NCBI GenBank assembly: GCA_944333375.1
Contig: CALVKX010000068.1
Span: 1-9,090, forward strand
DNA: 9,090 nt
Source of the DNA: an uncultured Eubacteriales bacterium
Lineage (GTDB): Bacteria; Bacillota_A; Clostridia; Christensenellales; Aristaeellaceae
Direction: 5' to 3'
Shown here: positions 1-6,604 of the stretch, one piece after another
Layout of the letters: each line of letters begins with the position of its first letter
Position numbering within the stretch: the stretch's first letter is position 1
The notes under the pieces: generated by a model
Database searches by the model: none
Told to the model about the DNA's origin: nothing
Seen by the model: only the letters and a program-made list of their open reading frames with translations
Translations under genes and position numbers: made by a program

Positions 1-24
1 GGGCCGCCGCTTGCGCGAAAACCG

Positions 25-1140
25 CTATTTCAGGTTCTCGGGGTTCAGGGGCAGGAGGTCGTCCGGGACGAAGCGGCCGTCCTTTCGGATCAGCTCGCCG
101 TCAAAGTACATCTCGCCGCCGCCGTATTCCGGGGTCTGGATGCAGACCAGATCCCAGTGGATGGCGCTCTTGTTGCCGTTGGGGCACTCGTCATAGCAGT
201 TGCCGGGGGTGAAGTGGAAGCTCCCGGCGATCTTCTCGTCAAAGAGGGTGTCCTTGATGGCGCGGGTGATGTAGGGGTTGACGCCGATGGCGAACTCGCC
301 GACGTAGCGCGCGCCCTCGTCGGTGTCGAAGATCTGGTTGCTGCGGGCGGTATCGCTGCTGGTGGCCTCCACGATCCTGCCGTCGCGGAAGGTCAGGCAG
401 GTGCGCTCAAAGACGGTGCCCTGATAGAGGCTGGGCGTGTTGTACTGCAAAACGCCGTTGACGCTCTCGCGCACGGGGGCGGTGTAGACCTCGCCGTCGG
501 GGACGTTGAGCCTGCCGTCGCACTTGATGGCGGGCATGCCGGCGATGGAAAAGCAAAGATCCGTCCCGGGACCCACGATGCGCACATCGTTTGCGCGCTC
601 CAGCCGGGCGACCAGCGCGTCCATGGCGCGGCTCATCTTCTCGTAGTCCAGCGTGCAGACGTCGAAGTAAAAGTCCTCAAACGCCTCGGTGCTCATCCCC
701 GCCTGCTGGGCCATGGCCGGGGTGGGATAGCGCAGCACCACCCAGCGGGTGTGGGGCACGCGGATGAGGCTGTGCACGGGCTGGCTGTAATGCTGCATGT
801 ACAGGCGCTGCTTCTCGGGCGGCACGTCGGACTGCTCATAGGCGTTTTCGCCCGCGCGGATGCCGATATAGGCGTCCACCGCGCGCATGCGCTCGGCGTC
901 CACGCGCGCCTCCTCGTCCCATTTCTGCGCCGTCGCGCCCATCATCAGCGCCCGCTGCACCGCCGCGTCCCGCAAAACGGCGATGGGTTCCGCGCCCGCC
1001 GCGTACGCCTCCCGGATCAGCGCGGTCAGCATCTCCGCCTCCACACCGAAGTTCTCGATGAGCACGCGCTCTCCGGCCTTCAGTCCGCATGAATAGCGGA
1101 TGAGCTGACGGGCGAGGGTTTCCAGCCTGGGGTCCTTCAT
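25..1140 (-). CDS. M29-family metallo-aminopeptidase (aminopeptidase T / AmpS-like)
   Basis: This 371-residue cytoplasmic enzyme (no signal peptide or membrane segment) is expected to remove N-terminal amino acids from peptides using a two-metal site. Expected M29 ligands appear in order with spacing close to that recalled for Thermus aminopeptidase T: E217 in PDGEVYTAP, E282 in YVGEFAIG, H309 in SFHFTPG, then H328 and D330 in AIHWD. Y316 lies seven residues after the third ligand, as the conserved catalytic Tyr should. The N-terminal half (LARQLIRYSCGLKAGERVLIE) also matches the family, though the protein is somewhat shorter than the roughly 400-410 residues of many relatives. The start is ATG at 1138-1140, overlapping the acyltransferase TGA as ATGA, with AAGGAAG about eight bases upstream. 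The frame continues to 1173 without a ribosome site and is not used. It is the last visible gene of the operon. The remaining 24 bases show no complete terminator. A link to the envelope genes is positional only. Confidence 0.92.
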   Translation of the reverse strand: MKDPRLETLARQLIRYSCGLKAGERVLIENFGVEAEMLTALIREAYAAGAEPIAVLRDAAVQRALMMGATAQKWDEEARVDAERMRAVDAYIGIRAGENAYEQSDVPPEKQRLYMQHYSQPVHSLIRVPHTRWVVLRYPTPAMAQQAGMSTEAFEDFYFDVCTLDYEKMSRAMDALVARLERANDVRIVGPGTDLCFSIAGMPAIKCDGRLNVPDGEVYTAPVRESVNGVLQYNTPSLYQGTVFERTCLTFRDGRIVEATSSDTARSNQIFDTDEGARYVGEFAIGVNPYITRAIKDTLFDEKIAGSFHFTPGNCYDECPNGNKSAIHWDLVCIQTPEYGGGEMYFDGELIRKDGRFVPDDLLPLNPENLK

Positions 1141-2345
1141 GAATACCGCTTCCTTCCCAATCGTTTGATCCAACCGTTCGCCGCCCGCGTCACGGGCTGC
1201 TCAAGCCCATAGGTAGCGGCCATCGCAACCACAATGCTCACGCAGTAGCACAAAACCGTATACGCCTGCTGGCGCGGGGTGTCCGCGTGCAGGGTATCGG
1301 CGTCCGGAAACCAGGCCAGACGCATCTGCACGGCCAGAAGCTGATGCCAGATATAGAGGTTCATCGAAATGGCGGAGAGAAAGCGCATCAGCCGGTTGTC
1401 CAGAAGTTTTTGGAGCAGCCGTGGCATGTAGGCCGCCGAAAGCATCCCTCCCATCAGCGCCAGCGTCATCGGCAGGCGCATTTCCATCTGGGAGAGATGA
1501 AGCGCATGCTGCCCGCCCGCGCCGGCCGCCGACTGCGCCCTGAGGATGGCGGTCACGGCCGCCAGACAGCCCACGAACACCGCCGCGCACGCCCATCCCG
1601 CCAGCCGCCGCCGCGCGGCCGTCAAACGCGCCCAGCGCCTTCGCAGGCGCAGATATGCCATCGCGCCCAGCATGCCCAGAGCGTAGACATCCAGATAGGC
1701 GGGCATCTGATTGATGAGCATCCCCGTGTCCTGGGCAAAGCGCGCCACGCACAGCCGCCAGGCCCAGCCCACCAGCGCCATTGCGCCCAGCGTGAGCGCG
1801 GGCTTTTTCTGCGCCGCCCGGGCCAGGAGAGGAAAGATGAGGTAAAACTGCATCTCCACCGCCAGCGTCCACAGCGCGCCGTTGAGCGGGGTGTAGAGAT
1901 ACGTCTGGGGCCAGAACATGAACGTGAAGGTCAGATGCGCGGCAACATCGTGCGCCATCTCGCCGGGGTTGAAATACGATCCCTGCGGCAGCGCGAACAG
2001 CCACAGCGCCAGCAGCACCGCCGCCAGATAGGACGGCACGATGCGCAGCAGGCGGTTGAGGTAAAACCGCCCCACCGGCGGGACCGGGGTCCCCTCCTGC
2101 GTCTGACGCGCATAGGGCAGATAGAGCAAAAAGCCGCTGAGCAGGATCATCCCGTCCACAAACAGATAGGAGGATCGGACAAAGAAGTCCAGGTCCAGCG
2201 TCGCCCCAAACAGCGTCACCCGCTGCAAAAGCCAGCTCTGCTGCCAGATATGGTAATGGACCACCGCCAGCACCATCAGCGCCCGAAAGCCGTAGAGCAC
2301 CCCGACCTCCAGCCGGGGCCGCGCCTTCTCACGCCTCGCCGTCAT
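1137..2345 (-). CDS. Acyltransferase_3 family multi-pass membrane acyltransferase
   Basis: This 402-residue, mostly hydrophobic protein has about ten predicted membrane helices. It carries the marks of Acyltransferase_3 (PF01757), which transfers acyl groups, often O-acetyl or succinyl, to surface glycans, lipids or small molecules. The first helix contains the conserved Arg and His (GFRALMVLAVVHYH; R21 and H30), the residues tied to catalysis in this family. Next come RFYLNRLLRIVPSY (93-106), LWTLAVEMQFYLIFPLL (158-174, E164) and the late SMNLYIWHQ (327-335, H334). No extracytoplasmic SGNH domain is fused on, so it is the short form. The substrate cannot be told from sequence. ATG at 2345 has a strong ribosome site. 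The gene overlaps the upstream gene by 17 bases, and its TGA overlaps the next ATG as ATGA. The operon setting with two exported or surface proteins fits an envelope target, which is inference. Confidence 0.88.
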   Translation of the reverse strand: MTARREKARPRLEVGVLYGFRALMVLAVVHYHIWQQSWLLQRVTLFGATLDLDFFVRSSYLFVDGMILLSGFLLYLPYARQTQEGTPVPPVGRFYLNRLLRIVPSYLAAVLLALWLFALPQGSYFNPGEMAHDVAAHLTFTFMFWPQTYLYTPLNGALWTLAVEMQFYLIFPLLARAAQKKPALTLGAMALVGWAWRLCVARFAQDTGMLINQMPAYLDVYALGMLGAMAYLRLRRRWARLTAARRRLAGWACAAVFVGCLAAVTAILRAQSAAGAGGQHALHLSQMEMRLPMTLALMGGMLSAAYMPRLLQKLLDNRLMRFLSAISMNLYIWHQLLAVQMRLAWFPDADTLHADTPRQQAYTVLCYCVSIVVAMAATYGLEQPVTRAANGWIKRLGRKRYS

Positions 2346-5205
2346 CCGCGGCCTCCTCGCCGGAGGCCGGCTCCGGCAACGTCCACTCGCCTACGCGGGT
2401 GAACTTGTAGACCACGTCCTGACCGTCGCGGATATCGCGCAGGCTCATGGAGGTCTTGTCAATGCTGCTGAGCTTGTGGGTGATGGTCATCTCCTCCTCG
2501 CTCTGCCCGGTATAGAGGCTGAAGTTGCTCACCAGATAATACAGCTTTTCGCCCATGAGGTCGCATGTGCCGTCCGCCAGGAAGGTCGCGGTCTTTCCCG
2601 TGGTGGAGGACCACTCTCCCAGGATCAGGTAGGGACGGCGTTCCAGCTTGCTGGAGGCCGTGTCGCGGTAGTCGCCCACGCGCTGGTAGTAGGGCAGGGC
2701 CTCATAGGGCTTGCCCTCGCGATAGAGCTGCTCGGCGTACTGGTAGCACGCCTCGTTGTAGATCTCCGGCAGGTCCGCGTACGTCCCTGCCAGGCCCTCC
2801 AGAGAAAACGGCTCCAGCGCGGCGATCACCGCCGGGTAATCCTGCTGGTCCATGGCGTCGCGCGCCGTCTGGGCCGTGACGCCAAAATAGCTCTCATAGC
2901 ACGCCGCGCTCTGCTCGGCGGCATCCTGATAGTCGCCCAGCGCCTCGAAGGCAGCGCCCGCCGCGGTCAGCTCGCCCGCGTCTCGCAGGCCCTCGGCCAG
3001 GGCGTACATGCAGGCGTTGTAGCGCTCCCGCGCCTCCTCGCTGTCTTCGATGGCGGCGTAGACCTCCGCCGCCGCCTCGTAGTCGCCCGCCGCCTCCAGC
3101 TCGGCGCCGCGCTCAAGGCTGATGGCGGCCAGCTCGTCCTGCGCCCGATCGCTGTCGGGAATCGCCGCCAGCGCCGCCACCGCGCCTTCGGTGTCGCCCG
3201 CGGCCTTGAGCGCCAGCGCCTGTTGGTAGACGGCCTCTTCGTACATGGTAGCGCTGTCCTTGTAGGAGCCCAGGGCCTCAAAGCCCGAGACGGCCGTGGC
3301 ATAATCGCCCGCGGTGAGCGCCGCGGAGGCGATGGCATAGTCGCACTGCTTGCGCTTGGTGGCGCTGTCCTTGTAGGAACCCAAAGCGTTATAGAGGATG
3401 CGGGCGTCGGCGTAGTTCTGCGCCTCCAGCGCCGCCTCGGCCAGCTCATAGCGCACGCTGTTGAGCTGACGCTCGCTGTCCTTGTAGTTGTCCACGTTTT
3501 CCAAAAGCGCCTGGGCGCGCTCCAGATCCTCCGCCTCCACGGCCGCCATGGCCAGCTCATAGTTGCACTCGTAATAGAGCTGGCGGGCATCCTCGCCCTG
3601 CGGCACGCCGTTGAGGCCGATCAGCGCCAGCGCCCCGGCATAGTCGCCGGCGTCCCGCAGGCTCAGCGCCTGCCGGTAGAGGCAGTCCTCGATCTGTCCC
3701 TCGCTGTCCAGGTAGCCCAGGATGAGTGTGAAGAGCTCCGTGGCCTTGTCGTAGTCGCCCGCCTCCTTGGCGGCCAGCGCCGCCTGATAGAGGCAGTCAT
3801 TGGCGCGCGCGGCAGCGTCGCTGTAGTCGCCCGCAGCGAGGAACAGCCGCCCGGCCTCCTCGTCCTGCCCCGCGGAGAGCTTCTCCTCGGCCATCGCATA
3901 ATTGCCCTGGGCGACCAGCTCCGCCGCGTCCTCGTACTCACCCAGAGGGCTGAGCAGATTCACGGCTCCTGCATAATCGCCCGCCTCATAAAGCGCCCTG
4001 CCCTCCTGATAGATGCACGCTTGCGCCCTGTCAGCCGAATCGCTGTAGTCCGCCAGCCCCTGGAACAAAACGCGCGCCACGGTGTAGTTGCCGCTGTCAT
4101 AGAGCGCCTGCGCCTGGAGGTAGGTGGCCTCCCGGACACGCTCGGCGCTGTCCCGGTAACCATCCAAAGACTGGAAGCGGTCCGCGGCCAATTCATAGCT
4201 GCCCTCCGCCAGATATGCCTCGCCCAGCGCATAGGTGACCTCCTTGAGCCTGTCCGCGCTGTCGCCATAGCCCTCCATGGCCGCAAGGTCCGCCTCGGCC
4301 TGCCTGAGCGCCTCCACGCCACCTTCCTCCATCAGCGAGAGGGCCTCCTCATAGTCGCACACGGCGAGCTGCGCCTGCGCGTCGCGGTAGTCGCCCATGG
4401 CGCTGAAGGCGGCGCGAGCCTCCTCGTATTTGCCGTCGTTCATCAGCCCCAGGGCCGACTGATAGCGTACCGCGGGCACGACCCACAGCACGCAGGCCGC
4501 GGCCAGGGCGAGCACGCCGGCCGAGAGCCCCGCGATCCACGCCGTCCTGCGGCGGCGGCGCCGCCGGGTGGCGCGCTCCACCTCGCGCTTCTCGGTCAGG
4601 AGGTTGTTTTCCTCGCGCGCCTTGCGGGCCGCCTCGGCGAGCTTTTGCTCATGCGCGGCGATGACGTGCGCGACGTTTTCCTGGTTGAAGCTGGCGAACA
4701 CCGCGTCCCGCCTGCGCTCGCAGCGGCAGCACCGCTCGCTCTCCAGCGGATTGGCCCTTCCGCACACGCACAGCCACACCTGATCCTGTCTTGCGGGATA
4801 GCCCACCGCGTCCTTGCCGGCCACAAAGCGCAGCTCATCCAGCGCCCGCCCCACCGGCAGGGCGTTGGAATCATAGTATGTCAAGGGCGCGTTGCCCCTG
4901 CGCCAGATGGTGGAATCATCGAACCAGACCTTCTCGATCACCAGATCGACGCCCTCCACGTCGCGCCACTGGGACGGCAGGAGCATGATGCTGAACCGCT
5001 CCCCCACCCCGGCCTTGAGGCCCTGGATGCGCTCCGTCTGCGAAAAGAGGAGCATGTCCTCCTTGTCAAAGCATTTGAGGGTCACCTGGACAGAGACGAC
5101 CACCTTGTCGCTGAGGTTGTTCATGACAAAGGTGCAGTCGGCGTCGTCCTCGGTGGGCATGGCATACTGCCACAGCTCGACAGGACAGGTGAGATCAATC
5201 TTCAT
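2329..5205 (-). CDS. Single-pass membrane protein: zinc ribbon, TPR-like repeat array, C-terminal beta domain
   Basis: The product has 958 residues and no named orthologue that I recognise. Domains in order: residues 1-130, a beta-rich, probably Ig-like sandwich; 144-165, a zinc ribbon with C146-x-C148-G and C159-x-x-C162; 175-212, a charged, probably coiled-coil helix; seven consecutive Arg at 214-220; one membrane helix at 222-246; about 16 TPR-like repeats at 247-853; a beta-rich domain at 858-940 (GEWSS, FLADGTCDLMG, YYLVSNFSLYTG) recalling small lipocalin-like or DUF5640-type domains; and an acidic tail. There is no signal peptide. The Arg block before the helix predicts zinc ribbon inside and repeats outside the cell. 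Annotation pipelines would probably call it a tetratricopeptide repeat protein. The long repeat array suggests a protein-binding scaffold or surface stalk, which is inference. It follows the secreted-protein gene by 23 bases and overlaps the acyltransferase gene by 17, so the three are probably co-translated. The secreted upstream product is an obvious candidate partner. Confidence 0.85.
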   Translation of the reverse strand: MKIDLTCPVELWQYAMPTEDDADCTFVMNNLSDKVVVSVQVTLKCFDKEDMLLFSQTERIQGLKAGVGERFSIMLLPSQWRDVEGVDLVIEKVWFDDSTIWRRGNAPLTYYDSNALPVGRALDELRFVAGKDAVGYPARQDQVWLCVCGRANPLESERCCRCERRRDAVFASFNQENVAHVIAAHEQKLAEAARKAREENNLLTEKREVERATRRRRRRRTAWIAGLSAGVLALAAACVLWVVPAVRYQSALGLMNDGKYEEARAAFSAMGDYRDAQAQLAVCDYEEALSLMEEGGVEALRQAEADLAAMEGYGDSADRLKEVTYALGEAYLAEGSYELAADRFQSLDGYRDSAERVREATYLQAQALYDSGNYTVARVLFQGLADYSDSADRAQACIYQEGRALYEAGDYAGAVNLLSPLGEYEDAAELVAQGNYAMAEEKLSAGQDEEAGRLFLAAGDYSDAAARANDCLYQAALAAKEAGDYDKATELFTLILGYLDSEGQIEDCLYRQALSLRDAGDYAGALALIGLNGVPQGEDARQLYYECNYELAMAAVEAEDLERAQALLENVDNYKDSERQLNSVRYELAEAALEAQNYADARILYNALGSYKDSATKRKQCDYAIASAALTAGDYATAVSGFEALGSYKDSATMYEEAVYQQALALKAAGDTEGAVAALAAIPDSDRAQDELAAISLERGAELEAAGDYEAAAEVYAAIEDSEEARERYNACMYALAEGLRDAGELTAAGAAFEALGDYQDAAEQSAACYESYFGVTAQTARDAMDQQDYPAVIAALEPFSLEGLAGTYADLPEIYNEACYQYAEQLYREGKPYEALPYYQRVGDYRDTASSKLERRPYLILGEWSSTTGKTATFLADGTCDLMGEKLYYLVSNFSLYTGQSEEEMTITHKLSSIDKTSMSLRDIRDGQDVVYKFTRVGEWTLPEPASGEEAADDGEA
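2346..2358 (-). promoter_or_regulatory. Ribosome binding site of the acyltransferase gene, inside the upstream gene
   Basis: The minus strand reads GAGGAGG (2358-2352), six bases (CCGCGG), then ATG (2345-2343). The site lies within codons for the acidic tail of the membrane repeat protein. It fixes the acyltransferase start and allows reinitiation by ribosomes finishing the upstream gene 17 bases later. Confidence 0.75.
2647..4467 (-). repeat. Array of about 16 TPR-like repeats of about 37 codons within the membrane protein gene
   Basis: The unit is roughly A-L-x-x-A-G-D-Y-x-x-A-x-x-x-F-x-x-L-G-x-Y-x-D-S-A, two helices ending in a Y-x-D-S/A turn. Clear turns include GDYRDAQ (271-277), GYGDSAD, GYRDSAE, DYSDSAD, EYEDAAE, DYSDAAA, GYLDSEG, NYKDSER, two SYKDSAT, DYQDAAE and DYRDTAS (845-851). 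Units near residues 533-541, 679-689, 717-726 and 807-814 are degenerate. Three neighbouring units share the plus-strand 13-mer gctgtccttgtag at 3253, 3364 and 3475, exactly 111 bases apart. This points to relatively recent duplication or gene conversion within the array. Confidence 0.85.
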
Positions 5206-5211
5206 GCTCAT

Positions 5212-5218
5212 ACCTCCC
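5212..5218 (-). promoter_or_regulatory. Ribosome binding site that selects the ATG at 5205
   Basis: The minus strand reads GGGAGGT, then ATG AGC ATG AAG. The first ATG (5211-5209) lies only one base beyond GGGAGG, too close for initiation. The second (5205-5203) lies seven bases away, which is optimal. The in-frame codons reaching back to 5268 overlap the secreted-protein gene and have no ribosome site. Confidence 0.7.
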
Positions 5219-5228
5219 AGCATCGGGG

Positions 5229-6410
5229 TCACAGGGTCAGGCGCCTTTCGGAGGTGGAGAGCACCCACTCCTTCAGCGCCCCGTTCTCAAACACAAGCTG
5301 CAGGACATAGCTTCCGCCGCTCTCCCCGGCGGAGGTATAGTAGCTGACAATCGTCTGCGTCCCTTCGCTGCGCGCCTCTGCGTACTGCGCATCGCCCTGC
5401 GCGCCGTAGAGCACGCCAGGCCCGCCCTCGCTCAAAAACAGCGCCGACGCCTCCTCAAAGCCCATGCCCGCCTTCAATCCCCGCGGGCCAGCGGTCTGCG
5501 TCCCGGTCACGCGCAGCGACTGCGCGCGGCCGCCGCCTTCCTCCTCAAGCCAAATCAGCTCCGCGCCCTCCCATCGAAGGCTCACATAGGTCGCCCCGGA
5601 CTCGTCCTGCGCGGCGCTCTCCGCGACGGGCGCGCCCAGCGCCTCCCGGGCGCCCTCCAGGGTCAGCGCCGCATAGTCCAGGCCGGAAAAGCGCAGGTCC
5701 CCGGCCCCAAAGGGCGCGGCGCCACTGAGGGGCACGGATGCGGCCTCCACCGTCACCGACACGCCCTGCGCGGCGTCCTCCACGCTCCGCACCGCCTCCA
5801 GGTTGCTCCCAACCTCGCTGCCCGTGATAAAGCTGCTCAGGCCATAGACGTGGATGGCGGTCACCACCCCGCCGTCCAGCGAGTAGATCACGCCCGCGTC
5901 GGTATAGCGATCCTCGCCCGCCATGACGTGGATGGCGCACTGCACGCTGGTCAGCGACCCTTTCCCGTCGTGCTGCGCCCAGCACCAGTAGGCGGACTGC
6001 GGCAGGCCGTCCAGGCAGTAGAAGGCGGCAAAGACGCCGTCGCCCGCCAAAGCGGGATTCTGCCAGCCATAGGTCCCCGTCAGCACCGTCTCCGCATCGC
6101 CCAGGTAGATGTTCCGCGGCCCGGGATAGATCTCGCTGGTCAGGGAGACGGCCAGGAGCACGCTGGTTTCGTCCAGCACGGGCTTGTCATAGTACAGCGT
6201 GGCAAAATCGTAGATAAAGGCATAGCCGTCCTCCGTGCGGGACTCCTCCCCCACGGGCGCGTTGAGCGGTTCCCTGGCCGCGCTCTTGCGCAGCACGCCG
6301 ACGATCCAGTCATTGAGTTCCCCTTCGGCCAGCACGCCCGAGTCGTCCGCGAGCGCCAGGGCCGGGCACATCAGCAAAAGCACGATCAAAAGGCAGATGA
6401 TCCTTTTCAG
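5229..6410 (-). CDS. Secreted protein of unknown function, signal peptide, probable CTG start
   Basis: I do not recognise a named family over the full 393 residues. The N-terminus reads MKRIICLLIVLLLMCPALALA followed by DD (initiator counted as Met): a Lys-Arg n-region, a hydrophobic core and an ALA signal peptidase I site after residue 21, so export is predicted. C15 is not in a proper lipobox (Met precedes it), so a lipoprotein is unlikely. Residues 22-220 are mixed alpha/beta with many aromatic residues (YDFATLYY, YWCWAQ) and three Cys at 132, 143 and 158. The C-terminal half looks like a small alpha/beta unit, LTLEGAREALGAP (249-261), then GPRGLKAGMGFEEASALF (308-325), LYG (334-336) and a closing strand LQLVFENGALKEWVL (370-384). 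This resembles BamE/SmpA-like or similar modules in clostridial exported proteins, but that is inference. It is the first gene of an operon, and its TGA stop lies 23 bases before the next start. The start at 6410 rests on the ribosome site and the signal peptide. The fallback is TTG at 6389. Confidence 0.75.
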   Translation of the reverse strand: MKRIICLLIVLLLMCPALALADDSGVLAEGELNDWIVGVLRKSAAREPLNAPVGEESRTEDGYAFIYDFATLYYDKPVLDETSVLLAVSLTSEIYPGPRNIYLGDAETVLTGTYGWQNPALAGDGVFAAFYCLDGLPQSAYWCWAQHDGKGSLTSVQCAIHVMAGEDRYTDAGVIYSLDGGVVTAIHVYGLSSFITGSEVGSNLEAVRSVEDAAQGVSVTVEAASVPLSGAAPFGAGDLRFSGLDYAALTLEGAREALGAPVAESAAQDESGATYVSLRWEGAELIWLEEEGGGRAQSLRVTGTQTAGPRGLKAGMGFEEASALFLSEGGPGVLYGAQGDAQYAEARSEGTQTIVSYYTSAGESGGSYVLQLVFENGALKEWVLSTSERRLTL

Positions 6411-6423
6411 CCTGATCCTCCCC
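6411..6423 (-). promoter_or_regulatory. Ribosome binding site supporting a CTG start at 6410
   Basis: The minus strand reads GGGGAGG (6423-6417), six bases (ATCAGG), then CTG (6410-6408) and AAA AGG. The spacing is ideal for CTG. The later in-frame TTG at 6389 would be 27 bases from this site and would lack its own Shine-Dalgarno sequence. No in-frame ATG or GTG exists between the upstream stop (TAA, 6455-6453) and this position. Confidence 0.7.
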
Positions 6424-6547
6424 TTTCCGCATGGCGTAGAAATGTTACGAATTTACCCTAGCTTATTGTACATGAAAACCCAAGGAAAGTATAGACTATT
6501 GGAAAATAAAGTTCTTTGCCGGGACGCATTTTTTACAAAGATGTGAC
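6424..6547 (-). promoter_or_regulatory. A+T-rich intergenic region, likely promoter of the four-gene operon
   Basis: This gap lies between the trkH terminator and the ribosome site of the secreted-protein gene. It is visibly A+T-rich against G+C-rich surroundings and is the only non-coding space longer than 25 bases in the window. On the minus strand it contains candidate -10 hexamers TATACT (6493-6488) and TACAAT (6470-6465), plus a weaker TAAATT. None has a good TTGACA partner at 16-18 bases. The best pair is TTTTCA, 17 bases, TAAATT. The exact transcription start cannot be fixed from sequence, and an alternative sigma factor or activator is possible. I see no riboswitch-like fold or operator palindrome that I would defend. 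No small gene fits here. Confidence 0.45.
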
Positions 6548-6594
6548 AAAAAAGGAGGCGGCCCGCCCCCCGGGCCGGAGGGGGCGGGCCGCCT
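6548..6594 (-). terminator. Rho-independent terminator of trkAH
   Basis: A perfect 15-bp stem pairs 6556-6570 (aggcggcccgccccc on the plus strand) with 6580-6594, leaving a 9-base loop. On the minus strand the hairpin is followed by CC and six T residues (6553-6548). It begins ten bases after the trkH stop, the expected place for an operon-closing terminator. There is no T run on the plus-strand side, so it acts in the minus direction only. Confidence 0.92.
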
Positions 6595-6604
6595 GCGCAG
6601 GGCC

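Noticed and set aside
1..24. Possible terminator after the aminopeptidase gene
   Set aside because: Only 24 bases remain and no complete hairpin with a T run is visible.
157..1092. 311-codon plus-strand open frame opposite the aminopeptidase gene
   Set aside because: The minus strand carries the full set of M29 ligand motifs; the plus frame is a composition artefact.
2647..4467. Regularly spaced short DNA repeats resembling a CRISPR array
   Set aside because: The 111-base period is a codon-level protein repeat in an open frame, the repeats are degenerate, and no cas genes are nearby.
2476..5310. 944-codon open frame on the plus strand opposite the repeat protein gene
   Set aside because: It is the antisense shadow of a G+C-rich repetitive gene. 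The opposite strand has domains, a ribosome site and operon spacing; this frame shows no recognisable domain.
6366..6368. C15 of the secreted protein as a lipoprotein cysteine
   Set aside because: The preceding residue is Met rather than Gly, Ala or Ser, and a clean ALA signal peptidase I site follows at residue 21.
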